Below, one piece after another: positions 17,760-26,069 of a DNA stretch of 64,000 nucleotides (its first letter is position 1; every line of letters begins with the position of its first letter). Source of the stretch: Maribacter hydrothermalis (GTDB taxonomy: Bacteria; Bacteroidota; Bacteroidia; Flavobacteriales; Flavobacteriaceae); contig NZ_CP018760.1 of assembly GCF_001913155.1 (NCBI RefSeq), positions 558,001 to 622,000 on the forward strand, read 5' to 3'. The notes under the pieces are model-generated. The model was not told where the DNA came from. It saw only the letters and a list, made by a program, of their open reading frames with translations, and made no database searches. The position numbers and the translations under genes are program-made.

Positions 17760-18458
17760 TTATACGTATTCTAGAATATCTGTCAAATTGGACATTGTCA
17801 TATATCCTTTATTCTCAATTGGACCTCTAACTTCTTCATGCTCCCAAGTCGTATGAAAGGGAACATGAAGCGCACGTGCGCCAATTTCAACCAATGGTAA
17901 AACATCTGATTTCAATGAATTACCTATCATTAAAAATTCACTTGGTTTTATCTGTAAATGCTCAAGCAAATCAATATAATTTTTTTCTTTTTTATCACTC
18001 AACACCTCTACATGATGAAAATATTCGGATAACCCGGATCGTTCTAATTTTCGTTCCTGATCTAAAAGATCTCCTTTCGTTAAAACTATTAATCGGTATT
18101 TATCTTTTAAATTTTTTAAAACCTCTTCTACTCCATTCAAAAGTTCTACAGGCTTTGTAATCATTTCTTTACCCAAGTCTAACAATGCTCCTATTGTTTT
18201 TGAAGAAACATTATTGTTTGATAAGTCTAAAGCACATTCAATCATGGAAAGGGTAAAGCCTTTTATCCCATATCCATATAAATCTAAATTCTTTATTTCT
18301 GTTCTAAACAGTTCTTGATCTATCTTATTTTTGGTTTCATATTTTTCTAATAGGTCCGCAAACTTGTCTTCGGTATCTCTAAAATAGGTTTCATTAACCC
18401 ATAAGGTATCATCGGCATCAAACCCAATGACATTTATACCTTTAAAATCTATTTCCAT
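17760..18458 (-). CDS. HAD-superfamily (subfamily IA) phosphatase
   Basis: 232 aa. Motif I is FDADDTLW (nucleophile Asp and acid/base Asp two residues on), motif II is VLTKGD, motif III includes the KKEKNY lysine, and motif IV is MIGNSLKSD. An alpha-helical cap lies between motifs I and II, as in subfamily IA, so it is not the capless KdsC type even though it lies beside kdsB. The first bases overlap the end of kdsB by 10, and the dehydrogenase gene follows after 1 base past the stop region. A sugar-phosphate or Kdo-8-phosphate substrate is possible from context only. Confidence 0.78.
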   Translation of the reverse strand: MEIDFKGINVIGFDADDTLWVNETYFRDTEDKFADLLEKYETKNKIDQELFRTEIKNLDLYGYGIKGFTLSMIECALDLSNNNVSSKTIGALLDLGKEMITKPVELLNGVEEVLKNLKDKYRLIVLTKGDLLDQERKLERSGLSEYFHHVEVLSDKKEKNYIDLLEHLQIKPSEFLMIGNSLKSDVLPLVEIGARALHVPFHTTWEHEEVRGPIENKGYMTMSNLTDILEYV

Positions 18459-19177
18459 GCGGCTTGTGCTTTCTTTAAATCTTCCGGTGTATCTATTTCA
18501 ATTCCCTGAACATTAGTTTCTACCATTTTTATCTTTTTACCATATTCTAAATACCGTATAGCCTCAATTTTTTCTGTTGCCTCTAACTGCAACATTGGTA
18601 GCCTTTGAAAATCCATCAAAGCACTTTTTCTAAAGGCATAAATCCCTTTATGTTTATAATAGCATGTATTAGAATCTTTAGCTCTTGGATAAGGTATTGG
18701 CGATCTAGAAAAATACAAGGCAAAATTTCTATTATCAACTATTACCTTTACCGTATTAGGGTTATTAATTTCCTCTGCATCTGTAATTTTAACCATTAAG
18801 GATGCCAGATCAATTTCTTTTTGCGCATCATTTTCAAAAACATTTAAAACGGCTTCTAAACTTTCTCGTTCGGTAAAAGGTTCATCACCCTGAACATTTA
18901 CAATAATATCAACATCCATTTGCATTACTGCTTCGGCAATTCTATCACTGCCACAGTCGTGCTCTTTTTTGCTCATAATAGCCAAACCGCCCTCTTTTAC
19001 TATGGTTTCATAAATAATTTCACTATCCGTAACAACATATACATCATCGAATAATTTGGTTTGTACCGCCGCTTCATATGTCCTTAAAATCACTGGTTTA
19101 CCCGCCAAATCTTGCATTAATTTTGCAGGAAATCTCGATGCCGCATAACGGGCAGGTATCATTGCTATTTTCTTCAA
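18449..19177 (-). CDS. kdsB: 3-deoxy-manno-octulosonate cytidylyltransferase
   Basis: 242 aa, the usual length. It activates Kdo as CMP-Kdo for lipopolysaccharide core assembly. Signature stretches: the nucleotide-binding N-terminus [24 protein letters not shown], the [11 protein letters not shown] block, the metal-binding NVQGDEPF, and [10 protein letters not shown]. The C-terminal [11 protein letters not shown] is also typical. The gene begins 11 bases after the DUF4126 gene and overlaps the HAD gene, so it is part of an operon. Together with the KdnB-like gene it may activate a modified Kdo. Confidence 0.94.
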   Translation of the reverse strand: MKKIAMIPARYAASRFPAKLMQDLAGKPVILRTYEAAVQTKLFDDVYVVTDSEIIYETIVKEGGLAIMSKKEHDCGSDRIAEAVMQMDVDIIVNVQGDEPFTERESLEAVLNVFENDAQKEIDLASLMVKITDAEEINNPNTVKVIVDNRNFALYFSRSPIPYPRAKDSNTCYYKHKGIYAFRKSALMDFQRLPMLQLEATEKIEAIRYLEYGKKIKMVETNVQGIEIDTPEDLKKAQAAWK

Positions 19178-19188
19178 CTAAATATTAT

Positions 19189-19758
19189 TTAAGTTTTGCT
19201 TTTTGGTCGTAAGCTTCTATAAATCCTAAAAATTATAATCAAAATAATTATGACCAATACGGCCGCTAATATAGGGGCAAATATTGATGCGGCTGTTACT
19301 ACTACTGCAGTTCCTGTTTCCACTGTTGCCAAAACCGGATTTGCCAAACCGCCCGTTGTTGCGGTTGATGCTAACCTACCTGTGGCTCCTGCCCCTTTTA
19401 TAGCTGTTGCAGTTCCTCCACCGGCAATAATTGCTAAGGACCAGGTTATTACCGGATCTAAGTCCGCAACTGTTGAAACCATTACTGCAGTACCTGCGAT
19501 TGCTGCTAAAGGGACAGCAATGCTATCCAACAAATTATCGAACCAAGGGATAAAATAAGCGAATATTTCTAATAATGTAGCTACGCCCAAGGTTAAAACA
19601 GCTACCAAACTCCCTATCCACTGCCAATTATCATTTAGTTCCCATACACCGAAATATGATGCCAGACTTAATGCAAATAGCGGTAAAAAGACTCTAAAAC
19701 CTACAGAAGCTGCTAATCCCACTCCTAAAAATATACTTAAAATTGTATCGGTTGTCAT
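19189..19758 (-). CDS. DUF4126 family membrane protein
   Basis: 189 aa, very hydrophobic. An N-terminal GLAASVGFRVFLPLFALSLA segment is followed by further membrane spans and a Gly/Ala/Thr-rich loop (GGGTATAIKGAGATGRLAST), ending with a long C-terminal helix (VLVIIILIIIFRIY) and a basic tail. This pattern matches the DUF4126 family. Its function is unknown. It lies between the helicase and kdsB genes in the same direction, with only 11 bases to kdsB. Confidence 0.82.
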   Translation of the reverse strand: MTTDTILSIFLGVGLAASVGFRVFLPLFALSLASYFGVWELNDNWQWIGSLVAVLTLGVATLLEIFAYFIPWFDNLLDSIAVPLAAIAGTAVMVSTVADLDPVITWSLAIIAGGGTATAIKGAGATGRLASTATTGGLANPVLATVETGTAVVVTAASIFAPILAAVLVIIILIIIFRIYRSLRPKSKT

Positions 19759-19819
19759 GTTATATTCTCTTTTGAATAAGATGCTTTTGCCTATCCGTAT
19801 TTACTAAAATAACCTTTTA

Positions 19820-21253
19820 TTAATCAAGAAAAAAATCATCCTTAAATCCAATTAGGTATAATTTATTCTTTGCCCTTGTAACCGCAGTATATAACCATCT
19901 TAAATACTCTTTATCGGGACCATTCGGTAAATAAGGTTGCTCAACAAATACTGTATTCCATTGCCCCCCTTGGGATTTATGACAGGTTATAGCATATGAA
20001 AACTTAACTTGTAAGCCATTGAAATACTTATTATTCTTCACTCCCAAAAACTTCTTATATTTTGAACTCTCATGGGCATAGTCTTTCATTACCTCCTGAT
20101 ATAATCGATTACCGTCTTCATAAGAAAGTGAAGGGGATTCTGCTGTAATTGTATCCAGTAATAGTACCGTTTCAAACGGAGCCATATTTGGATAATCTAC
20201 CATTTTCACTTTTACTTCCGCAAATTTAAAGGTGTAGATTTCTTTAATATCGAAAATTTCTAGAACCTCTATTATATCTCCGTTTGCAATAAACCCTGCC
20301 TCTGAACTTGGTTTTAACCAATAATAATTGTTCTTTACTACCATCATAAAATCACCTACAGCAATATCATTTTCTAAAAATAAAATTCGTTCACGTATAT
20401 TTTGGTTATAAAGATTGGCCCGTTTATTAGAGCGCACAATAAATGCAGTTTCCTCTTTTCCGTTTTCTGAATACGAACTATCAATGGCCTCTTGTATTTC
20501 GTTACCATCAATTAATCTAACTATATCAGTGAACGGATCTACATCAAATTTAAAATCCTCAAAAAAATCACTTTGTAATTGCTCCCTTAATAAGGTTGCG
20601 TTAGCTAAAATACCAGAATCGCCTGCTTGCCTTACTACCTCATTCAATTCTAAGCGGACAACTTCTTTATTATAATTCAAAGAAATTTTATCCCCATCTA
20701 AAGCAGGACTCAATATTAAATGCACCGGTGGTAATTGCGCGGTATCTCCTATTAGTAAAAGTTTACATTTATGACCAGAATATACAAACATCATTAAATC
20801 ATCTAACAACGAACCGTTTTCGAACAATTTAGAATCGGCAGCGGTATCGGGTATCATAGATGCTTCATCAACAATAAATAAAGTATCCCTATGTTTATTC
20901 GGTGCCAAAACAAATTGAACTCCACCTCCACTTTGTTTTTTTGGAAAATATATTTTTCGGTGAATAGTGTAGGCTTGTGTATTGGAGTAATTTGACATTA
21001 CTTTTGCAGCTCTTCCTGTTGGTGCCATTAGCACAGCTTTTTTTTGTACTTTCCATAAACTGTTCACTAATGTTCCTATTAATGTGGTTTTTCCTGTACC
21101 GGCAAATCCTTTTAATAAAAAAACCTCATTCGTAACCGAAGACAATGTAAATTCGGCTAGTTTCTGTAAAGCTACTGATTGTGTGGCAGTTGGTGTATGT
21201 GGAAATTTAGATTCCAGTAAACTATAAAATGAAGCAGGAGTAGTTGATTTCAT
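19820..21253 (-). CDS. SF1 ATP-dependent DNA helicase (RecD/Dda-like)
   Basis: 477 aa. Walker A is GFAGTGKTTL, motif Ia is MAPTGRAAKV, Walker B is LFIVDEASM, motif III is LLIGDTAQLPPV, and the C-terminal motifs V/VI are AITCHKSQGGQW and YTAVTRAKNKLYLIG. The layout fits a compact SF1B (5'-3') helicase, smaller than RecD2. Such proteins unwind DNA in repair or recombination; no RecB/RecC partner is present here. A -7 promoter element ends 8 bases before the ATG, so the mRNA may be leaderless. Confidence 0.88.
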   Translation of the reverse strand: MKSTTPASFYSLLESKFPHTPTATQSVALQKLAEFTLSSVTNEVFLLKGFAGTGKTTLIGTLVNSLWKVQKKAVLMAPTGRAAKVMSNYSNTQAYTIHRKIYFPKKQSGGGVQFVLAPNKHRDTLFIVDEASMIPDTAADSKLFENGSLLDDLMMFVYSGHKCKLLLIGDTAQLPPVHLILSPALDGDKISLNYNKEVVRLELNEVVRQAGDSGILANATLLREQLQSDFFEDFKFDVDPFTDIVRLIDGNEIQEAIDSSYSENGKEETAFIVRSNKRANLYNQNIRERILFLENDIAVGDFMMVVKNNYYWLKPSSEAGFIANGDIIEVLEIFDIKEIYTFKFAEVKVKMVDYPNMAPFETVLLLDTITAESPSLSYEDGNRLYQEVMKDYAHESSKYKKFLGVKNNKYFNGLQVKFSYAITCHKSQGGQWNTVFVEQPYLPNGPDKEYLRWLYTAVTRAKNKLYLIGFKDDFFLD

Positions 21254-21260
21254 GAGCCTT

Positions 21261-21268
21261 CAAAGATA
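21261..21268 (-). promoter_or_regulatory. Candidate -7 element of the helicase gene (TATCTTTG)
   Basis: The minus-strand sequence TATCTTTG matches TAnnTTTG and lies only 7 bases before the helicase ATG. With transcription starting a few bases downstream, the mRNA would have almost no leader. No TTG element is found at the usual distance. Confidence 0.5.
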
Positions 21269-21313
21269 AAGATGATTTTTAGGCTAAAAACTTTTACGAT
21301 TAAAAAAAAATTG

Positions 21314-21321
21314 TAGATTTG
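21314..21321 (+). promoter_or_regulatory. Candidate -7 element of the 21355 operon (TAGATTTG)
   Basis: TAGATTTG fits TAnnTTTG and lies 33 bases upstream of the ATG at 21355. It is divergent from the helicase promoter 45 bases away, so the two share one spacer. Confidence 0.5.
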
Positions 21322-21354
21322 TGAAGACCACTAAATTAAAATAACACATACAAA

Positions 21355-22005
21355 ATGAAAACCATTATACAAATTGTGCTTTGGGTTGGCTGTATCGCTT
21401 TAGGATACCTAATTTATAACTCTATTACTGGACCAATTAAATTTAACGAAGCAAAAGAGGAACGCTATGCCCAAGTTGTAGCAAAATTAAAAGACATTCG
21501 AAATGCTCAGGATGCCTACAAAACTGTAAATGGTAAATTCGCAAATGACTTTAATAGTCTAATTCGATTTATTGATACCGGTAAATATGTTATAACTCAG
21601 CAAAGAGATTCTTCTTTTATGGAATTCGATAAAGCATACGGTATCGATTTATTAAAAGAAGTAAAAATAATTGATACGCTAGGATTCGTTTCTGTAAAAG
21701 ATTCTCTTTTCAAAAAAGACGCCAGATATAAAACCTTAATGGATGTTCCAGGAGCACCAAACGGGGAGAAATTTGAAATGAAGGCTGCTTTTGTAGAAAA
21801 AAGTGGCTATAAAGCTCCTGTTTTTCAGGCTAAAGTTGAGAAGGACGTAATTCTTTACGATCAACCTAAAGATCTACTTGCTCGTGAAAAAGCAGCACTA
21901 AGTGTTGAAGAAGTTAATGGTTCTTCAATTTATGTTGGATCGTTAGACGAAGTTAGCAATAGTGGTAACTGGCCTCCTATTTATGACAAAAAAGAAAAAA
22001 ATTAA
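21355..22005 (+). CDS. Membrane-anchored hypothetical protein
   Basis: 216 aa. One N-terminal transmembrane segment (about 4-23, IIQIVLWVGCIALGYLIYNS) is followed by a helical stretch (EERYAQVVAKLKDIRNAQDAY) and a soluble, lysine-rich domain. This resembles the outline of a pseudopilin-like or signal-anchored protein, but there is no prepilin cleavage motif. The function is not recognised. The gene is first in a run with the DUF3822 and rsmD genes, overlapping the next by 23 bases, so it is likely cotranscribed with them. Confidence 0.7.
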   Translation: MKTIIQIVLWVGCIALGYLIYNSITGPIKFNEAKEERYAQVVAKLKDIRNAQDAYKTVNGKFANDFNSLIRFIDTGKYVITQQRDSSFMEFDKAYGIDLLKEVKIIDTLGFVSVKDSLFKKDARYKTLMDVPGAPNGEKFEMKAAFVEKSGYKAPVFQAKVEKDVILYDQPKDLLAREKAALSVEEVNGSSIYVGSLDEVSNSGNWPPIYDKKEKN

Positions 22006-22819
22006 TAGTTTTAACATAGCGGATAAAAATTTTAAGAAATTGTCCATTCAGGTTAGCTTGAATGGACTTTCTTTTTGTGTGGCAGACACTGTTTCACATA
22101 AAGTACTTATGTCTGATAGCGTTGAATTTTTAGAAGAAAAAAACCCAATAGCCGTTAAAGATGAATTGGAAAATCTTTTTCAAAATCATGAATTGACCAA
22201 CTTACAGTTTGATGAAGTTGTAGTAGTTCATCGTAATATTCTTTTTGGACTTGTTCCAAAATCTCTATTTAACTCTAATAACTTACTCGAGTACCTTAAG
22301 TTTAATACCAAAGTTTTACCTACAGACGTTTTAGCTTTTGACGAAGTTGAAAACCACGAACTTGTAAATGTATATGTTCCCTATATGAACATTAATAACT
22401 ACATCTACGAACTGTTCGGAGAGTTTACATATATGCACAATGGCACTGTATTATTACAATCTTTACTGAATAATGAAAATCATCATCAAGAAATTGTCTG
22501 TTATGTTCATGTAAACAAAAATCAATTAGACATTACTGTTCTAAATCAGCGCAAATTAATGCTTTACAATAGCTTTATTTACGCTACAAAAGAAGACTTT
22601 ATTTATTACCTATTGTTTGTTTTAGAACAACTTGACTTAGACCCGAAAACAACAATTGTTAAGCTTTTTGGAGCTATAGAAGAAGATGATACTATTTTTC
22701 AAATTTGCTATTCGTACATTAAACATATCAGCATTTTTGCCCCTTCATCTCCTCAATTAATAAAACTAGGCGAACCAGCATCCAATTCAATTGACTTTAC
22801 TTTAATCAATACTTTATAA
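21983..22819 (+). CDS. DUF3822 family protein
   Basis: 278 aa from the ATG at 21983 (M-T-K-K-K-K-I-N); a longer frame from 21962 exists but would overlap its upstream neighbour by more. The protein has a strand-rich N-terminal half (KLSIQVSLNGLSFCV, VVVVHRNILFGLVP) and a second domain with YVHVNKNQLDITVL. It looks like an ASKHA/actin-like fold often noted for DUF3822, though no catalytic residues can be named. Members of this Bacteroidota family are commonly found beside rsmD, as here. The stop TAA shares its last A with the rsmD ATG, implying translational coupling. Function unknown. Confidence 0.8.
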   Translation: MTKKKKINSFNIADKNFKKLSIQVSLNGLSFCVADTVSHKVLMSDSVEFLEEKNPIAVKDELENLFQNHELTNLQFDEVVVVHRNILFGLVPKSLFNSNNLLEYLKFNTKVLPTDVLAFDEVENHELVNVYVPYMNINNYIYELFGEFTYMHNGTVLLQSLLNNENHHQEIVCYVHVNKNQLDITVLNQRKLMLYNSFIYATKEDFIYYLLFVLEQLDLDPKTTIVKLFGAIEEDDTIFQICYSYIKHISIFAPSSPQLIKLGEPASNSIDFTLINTL

Positions 22820-23355
22820 TGCGTATCATATCAGGAAAACATAAAGGCCGTCACTTAATGGCTCCTAAAAAATTACCTGTAAGGCCAACAAAGGATATGG
22901 CCAAAGAAAGTTTATTTAATATTTTAAATAACAGCTACTATTTCCCCGATTTAAAGGTACTTGACCTTTTTGCCGGAACAGGAAATATTAGCTATGAATT
23001 TTCATCGAGAGGTGTTGATGATGTTCTTGCTATAGATGCTCACTCTGGCTGCATAGAATTTATAGACAAAACGATTGAACTATTAGACATGAATATTCGC
23101 ACTTTAAAAAGTGACGTATTTAGCTTTCTACAAAGAAATACCGAAAAATTCGATATCATATTTGCAGATCCTTTCTATGATATGGAATTAGCAGATTTCG
23201 AGAAATTACCCGAACTTATTTTTGATAATGACCTTCTATTGGAAGACGGTATATTAATTATTGAACATTCTAACCGAACTAGCTTAGCCGAATTTCCACA
23301 CTTTAAAAATTCTAGAAAATACGGAGGAAGTGTTTTTAGCTTTTTTGAGAAGTAA
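22819..23355 (+). CDS. rsmD: 16S rRNA (guanine-966-N2) methyltransferase
   Basis: 178 aa, normal length. RsmD uses S-adenosylmethionine to methylate G966 of 16S rRNA on the assembling 30S subunit. Motifs: N-terminal MRIISGKHKGR and PVRPTKDMAKESLFNIL, SAM-binding motif I VLDLFAGTGNISYE, acidic loop AIDAH, and catalytic motif IV ADPFYD (family consensus DPPY). Its ATG overlaps the DUF3822 stop. No terminator is visible before the RNase P RNA end, which converges on it about 100 bases downstream. Confidence 0.92.
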   Translation: MRIISGKHKGRHLMAPKKLPVRPTKDMAKESLFNILNNSYYFPDLKVLDLFAGTGNISYEFSSRGVDDVLAIDAHSGCIEFIDKTIELLDMNIRTLKSDVFSFLQRNTEKFDIIFADPFYDMELADFEKLPELIFDNDLLLEDGILIIEHSNRTSLAEFPHFKNSRKYGGSVFSFFEK

Positions 23356-23453
23356 TTTTTAAAAGAATAGTTTTGATACATTCAAGTGCAAAAACCCTAT
23401 GATTGCGCTCAAGGTTATTTCCATTATGCAAATTATAGATTTGCAATTTCAAT

Positions 23454-23760
23454 AAAAAAAGCAGGCCATAAGCCGGATTCTGTATTCCAAAAAATCAGAA
23501 TTCCTTATCATTTATCTAGGCAAAGGGTTACCCCAAAGCTCTAACCGCCTACCCTTCGGCTTGGGCGTGCAGCCCTCAAGCACCGATTTACATGACGTTT
23601 CACCGTATAGAGTTTACCTGGTTTCACTACAGCCGAACTGTACTTGCTTTCTGTTGCACTTGTCCTCACATCTCTGCGGACGGGCGTTACCCGCTATACT
23701 GCACTATGGTGTCCGGACTTTCCTCTCCCAATTACTTGGCAGCGATAAGGCGGCCTGCTG
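23454..23760 (-). ncRNA. rnpB: RNase P RNA (bacterial class A)
   Basis: Catalytic RNA that removes 5' leaders from tRNA precursors. On the minus strand the conserved 5' block GAGGAAAGTCCGGAC (from 23729) and the 3' block ACAGAATCCGGCTTA (23468-23484) are both present, the two hallmark universally conserved regions. The ends pair to form P1: AGCAGGCC (23752-23759) with GGCCTGCT (23460-23467), which fixes the length at about 300 nt. A run of seven T follows (23454-23460), giving termination. A -7 element TACATTTG lies directly upstream. Open frames running across this region are not genes. Confidence 0.95.
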
Positions 23761-23764
23761 AGCG

Positions 23765-23772
23765 CAAATGTA
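23765..23772 (-). promoter_or_regulatory. Candidate -7 element of rnpB (TACATTTG)
   Basis: Minus-strand TACATTTG (TAnnTTTG) ends 5 bases before the P1 helix of the RNA, where transcription should start. The agreement of promoter spacing with the pairing of the mature ends supports both calls. Confidence 0.65.
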
Positions 23773-23837
23773 CTGCAATTGTTGATAACTAAAGATGATC
23801 TCTTTTCTTAATTCTCGTTAGAATTAAAGGCTATATT

Positions 23838-23845
23838 TATATTTG
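23838..23845 (+). promoter_or_regulatory. Candidate -7 element of dnaX (TATATTTG)
   Basis: TATATTTG fits TAnnTTTG and lies 25 bases upstream of the dnaX start codon, divergent from the rnpB promoter. Confidence 0.5.
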
Positions 23846-23870
23846 TATAAGTTTAATCAGAGATAAAATT

Positions 23871-25721
23871 TTGGAACCATTTATTGTATCGGCTAGAAAG
23901 TATAGACCCCAGACATTTAAAGATGTTGTGGGTCAGCAGTCTATAACCAATACGTTACAAAATGCAATAGACCAAAATCACCTTGCACAAGCTTTATTAT
24001 TCTGCGGACCAAGAGGTGTTGGTAAAACTACCTGTGCCCGTATTTTGGCAAAACAGATAAATTCTGATGGTACCGAACAAGAAAATGAGGATTTTGCCTT
24101 CAATATCTTTGAATTGGATGCCGCTTCTAACAACTCGGTAGATGATATTCGTAACTTAATTGATCAAGTACGTATACCACCACAAGTTGGTAAATACAAA
24201 GTATATATCATAGATGAGGTGCACATGTTATCTCAATCGGCTTTCAATGCTTTTCTGAAAACTTTAGAAGAGCCACCAAAGCATGCCATTTTTATATTGG
24301 CAACAACAGAGAAGCATAAAATAATACCCACTATTCTTTCAAGGTGTCAAATTTTTGATTTCAAGAGAATTACGGTCAAAGATGCTGCTGAATATTTAAA
24401 ATACATTGCAGAAAGCCAAGGTGTAAATGCCGAAGATGATGCGTTACATATTATTGCCCAAAAGGCAGATGGTGCCATGCGAGATGCCCTATCCATTTTT
24501 GATAGAGTAGTTAGTTTTTCCGGTTCTGAGCTTACACGTAAAGCGGTTACCGAAAATTTAAATGTCTTAGACTACGATACTTATTTTGAGGCTACAGACT
24601 TAATATTAGAACATAACATACCAGGATTATTATTGTTGTTCAACAAAACCTTATCACTTGGTTTTGACGGACACCACTTTATATCTGGACTTGCTTCTCA
24701 TTTTAGAGATTTAATGGTATGCCAGCATCCTGATACGATTAACTTACTAGAAGTTGGCGAAGCAGCCCAACAATTATATAGAGATAAAAGTAAAAAGACC
24801 GCTCCCTCCTTTTTATTACAAGGTTTAGAAATTTCAAACGACTGCGATTTAAAATATAAAACAAGTAAAAATCAACGCTTACTTGTTGAATTAACGCTTA
24901 TGAAACTTGCCTCTATCAATTTTGATGGAGAAAAAAAAAATCCTGAATCCGTAGCTCTTAACAATCAGACTATTGATTTCATTGCTCCCTCAGCATTTTA
25001 TAATCAAGCACCAAAAAAAGAATCTGAGATTAAACCTGTAACAGGAAATCAACCGGCTACTACAAAAACTGAAGGTCCAAAAGAAACAATTTCGCCAAAT
25101 AAGACTACCGAAACTGCAGTTGAATCTAAACAAGCTCTTACAACAGCAGAAACTCAAGTTGCACCGGTAAAAACCAAAGAACCTCAACAAATAATTGAAA
25201 AAGCACCTATAACAGAACCCGTTTCTGAAGCTAAAAAACCGATTATTAATCGCCCTACTAAAAGGGTTTCCGGACTTTCCATTTCTAGCTTAAACGCAAA
25301 GAAACAACACGAGCTGAACAAGATTGAAGTTGTAATTGATGAAAACAACTTACCTAAAGATAACTTTACGGAAGAAGAACTTCGTAAGCATTGGGCAGAT
25401 TTTATAGAAATAATCGATAAGAAAGGTCAAAAGATTCTAGCTTCTAACCTTCATTCAGATATTCCAAAATTAAAAGACAACTTTGCTATTCATTTAGAGC
25501 TTCCTAACGGAACCATGAAAAAGGAAATTGAGCGCGAACAGTTCGAATTGATGGAATATCTACGTGCTAAACTGAACAATCACTTTGTGCATTTAGAGAT
25601 TACCGTGAATGAAACAACCGTAACGAAATTTGCTTTTACCCCCGAAGAAAAATATGAGAAGTTAAGGGAAAAGAACCCAGTGATTGATTTATTAAGACAA
25701 GAATTCGATTTATTCTTATAG
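23871..25721 (+). CDS. dnaX: DNA polymerase III subunit tau/gamma
   Basis: 616 aa clamp-loader ATPase of the replisome. The start is TTG (23871), giving M-E-P-F-I-V-S-A-R-K-Y-R-P; no ATG sits better. Walker A is GPRGVGKT (46-53), Walker B is IIDEVHML (113-120), sensor ATTEKHK, and the SRC arginine finger SRCQIF. The four cysteines of the usual zinc module between Walker A and the ELDAASNNSV block are absent and the segment is short (NSDGTEQENEDFAF). After about residue 370 comes a low-complexity Lys/Thr/Pro-rich linker and a conserved C-terminal domain. The last bases overlap the convergent TMEM220-like gene by 6. Confidence 0.93.
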   Translation: MEPFIVSARKYRPQTFKDVVGQQSITNTLQNAIDQNHLAQALLFCGPRGVGKTTCARILAKQINSDGTEQENEDFAFNIFELDAASNNSVDDIRNLIDQVRIPPQVGKYKVYIIDEVHMLSQSAFNAFLKTLEEPPKHAIFILATTEKHKIIPTILSRCQIFDFKRITVKDAAEYLKYIAESQGVNAEDDALHIIAQKADGAMRDALSIFDRVVSFSGSELTRKAVTENLNVLDYDTYFEATDLILEHNIPGLLLLFNKTLSLGFDGHHFISGLASHFRDLMVCQHPDTINLLEVGEAAQQLYRDKSKKTAPSFLLQGLEISNDCDLKYKTSKNQRLLVELTLMKLASINFDGEKKNPESVALNNQTIDFIAPSAFYNQAPKKESEIKPVTGNQPATTKTEGPKETISPNKTTETAVESKQALTTAETQVAPVKTKEPQQIIEKAPITEPVSEAKKPIINRPTKRVSGLSISSLNAKKQHELNKIEVVIDENNLPKDNFTEEELRKHWADFIEIIDKKGQKILASNLHSDIPKLKDNFAIHLELPNGTMKKEIEREQFELMEYLRAKLNNHFVHLEITVNETTVTKFAFTPEEKYEKLREKNPVIDLLRQEFDLFL

Positions 25722-26063
25722 CTTTTTCTTACTCCGAAAAGCAAATATTACTAGTACTATTGAAATTATTAAAAGTCCGAAAGCTTCCCTTCCTAACTCT
25801 ACGGTAACTATATCTCCATCATTTAAATCGAATCCTTGAAAATCTGAAGGATAAAGATAAACGAAACCAATAAAAGCAAGTACTCCTAAAATCAACGGTA
25901 CAATATATCCTATCTTATTTAATGCGAATAATAGAGAGATTAAAGCCGCAACACCATAGATGATAATCCAATGTAACGAGTCTGGGTCATTGTATTGTAA
26001 AACGGCACCAACAGTAAACAACACTGCAAAAACATAGCCTAATATCTTAAATAATAGATTCAT
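25716..26063 (-). CDS. Small transmembrane protein (TMEM220-like) at the end of the ebo operon
   Basis: 115 aa with four hydrophobic segments (ILGYVFAVLFTVGAVL, WIIIYGVAALISLLFAL, IVPLILGVLAFIGFVYLY, LLIISIVLVIFAF) and the QYNDPDSLHW motif typical of the transmembrane family 220. Function unknown. It starts only 6 bases after the eboF stop, so it is cotranscribed with the ebo genes and may take part in the same process. Its end overlaps the dnaX 3' end by 6 bases on the opposite strand. Confidence 0.8.
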   Translation of the reverse strand: MNLLFKILGYVFAVLFTVGAVLQYNDPDSLHWIIIYGVAALISLLFALNKIGYIVPLILGVLAFIGFVYLYPSDFQGFDLNDGDIVTVELGREAFGLLIISIVLVIFAFRSKKKL

Positions 26064-26069
26064 TTGAAT

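Noticed and set aside
17760..18458. Assigning the HAD protein as KdsC because it is next to kdsB
   Set aside because: KdsC is a capless HAD of about 180 aa, while this protein is 232 aa with a helical cap.
23561..23792. Two short open frames in the RNase P RNA region
   Set aside because: The conserved RNase P blocks and P1 pairing explain the sequence; the frames are by-chance.
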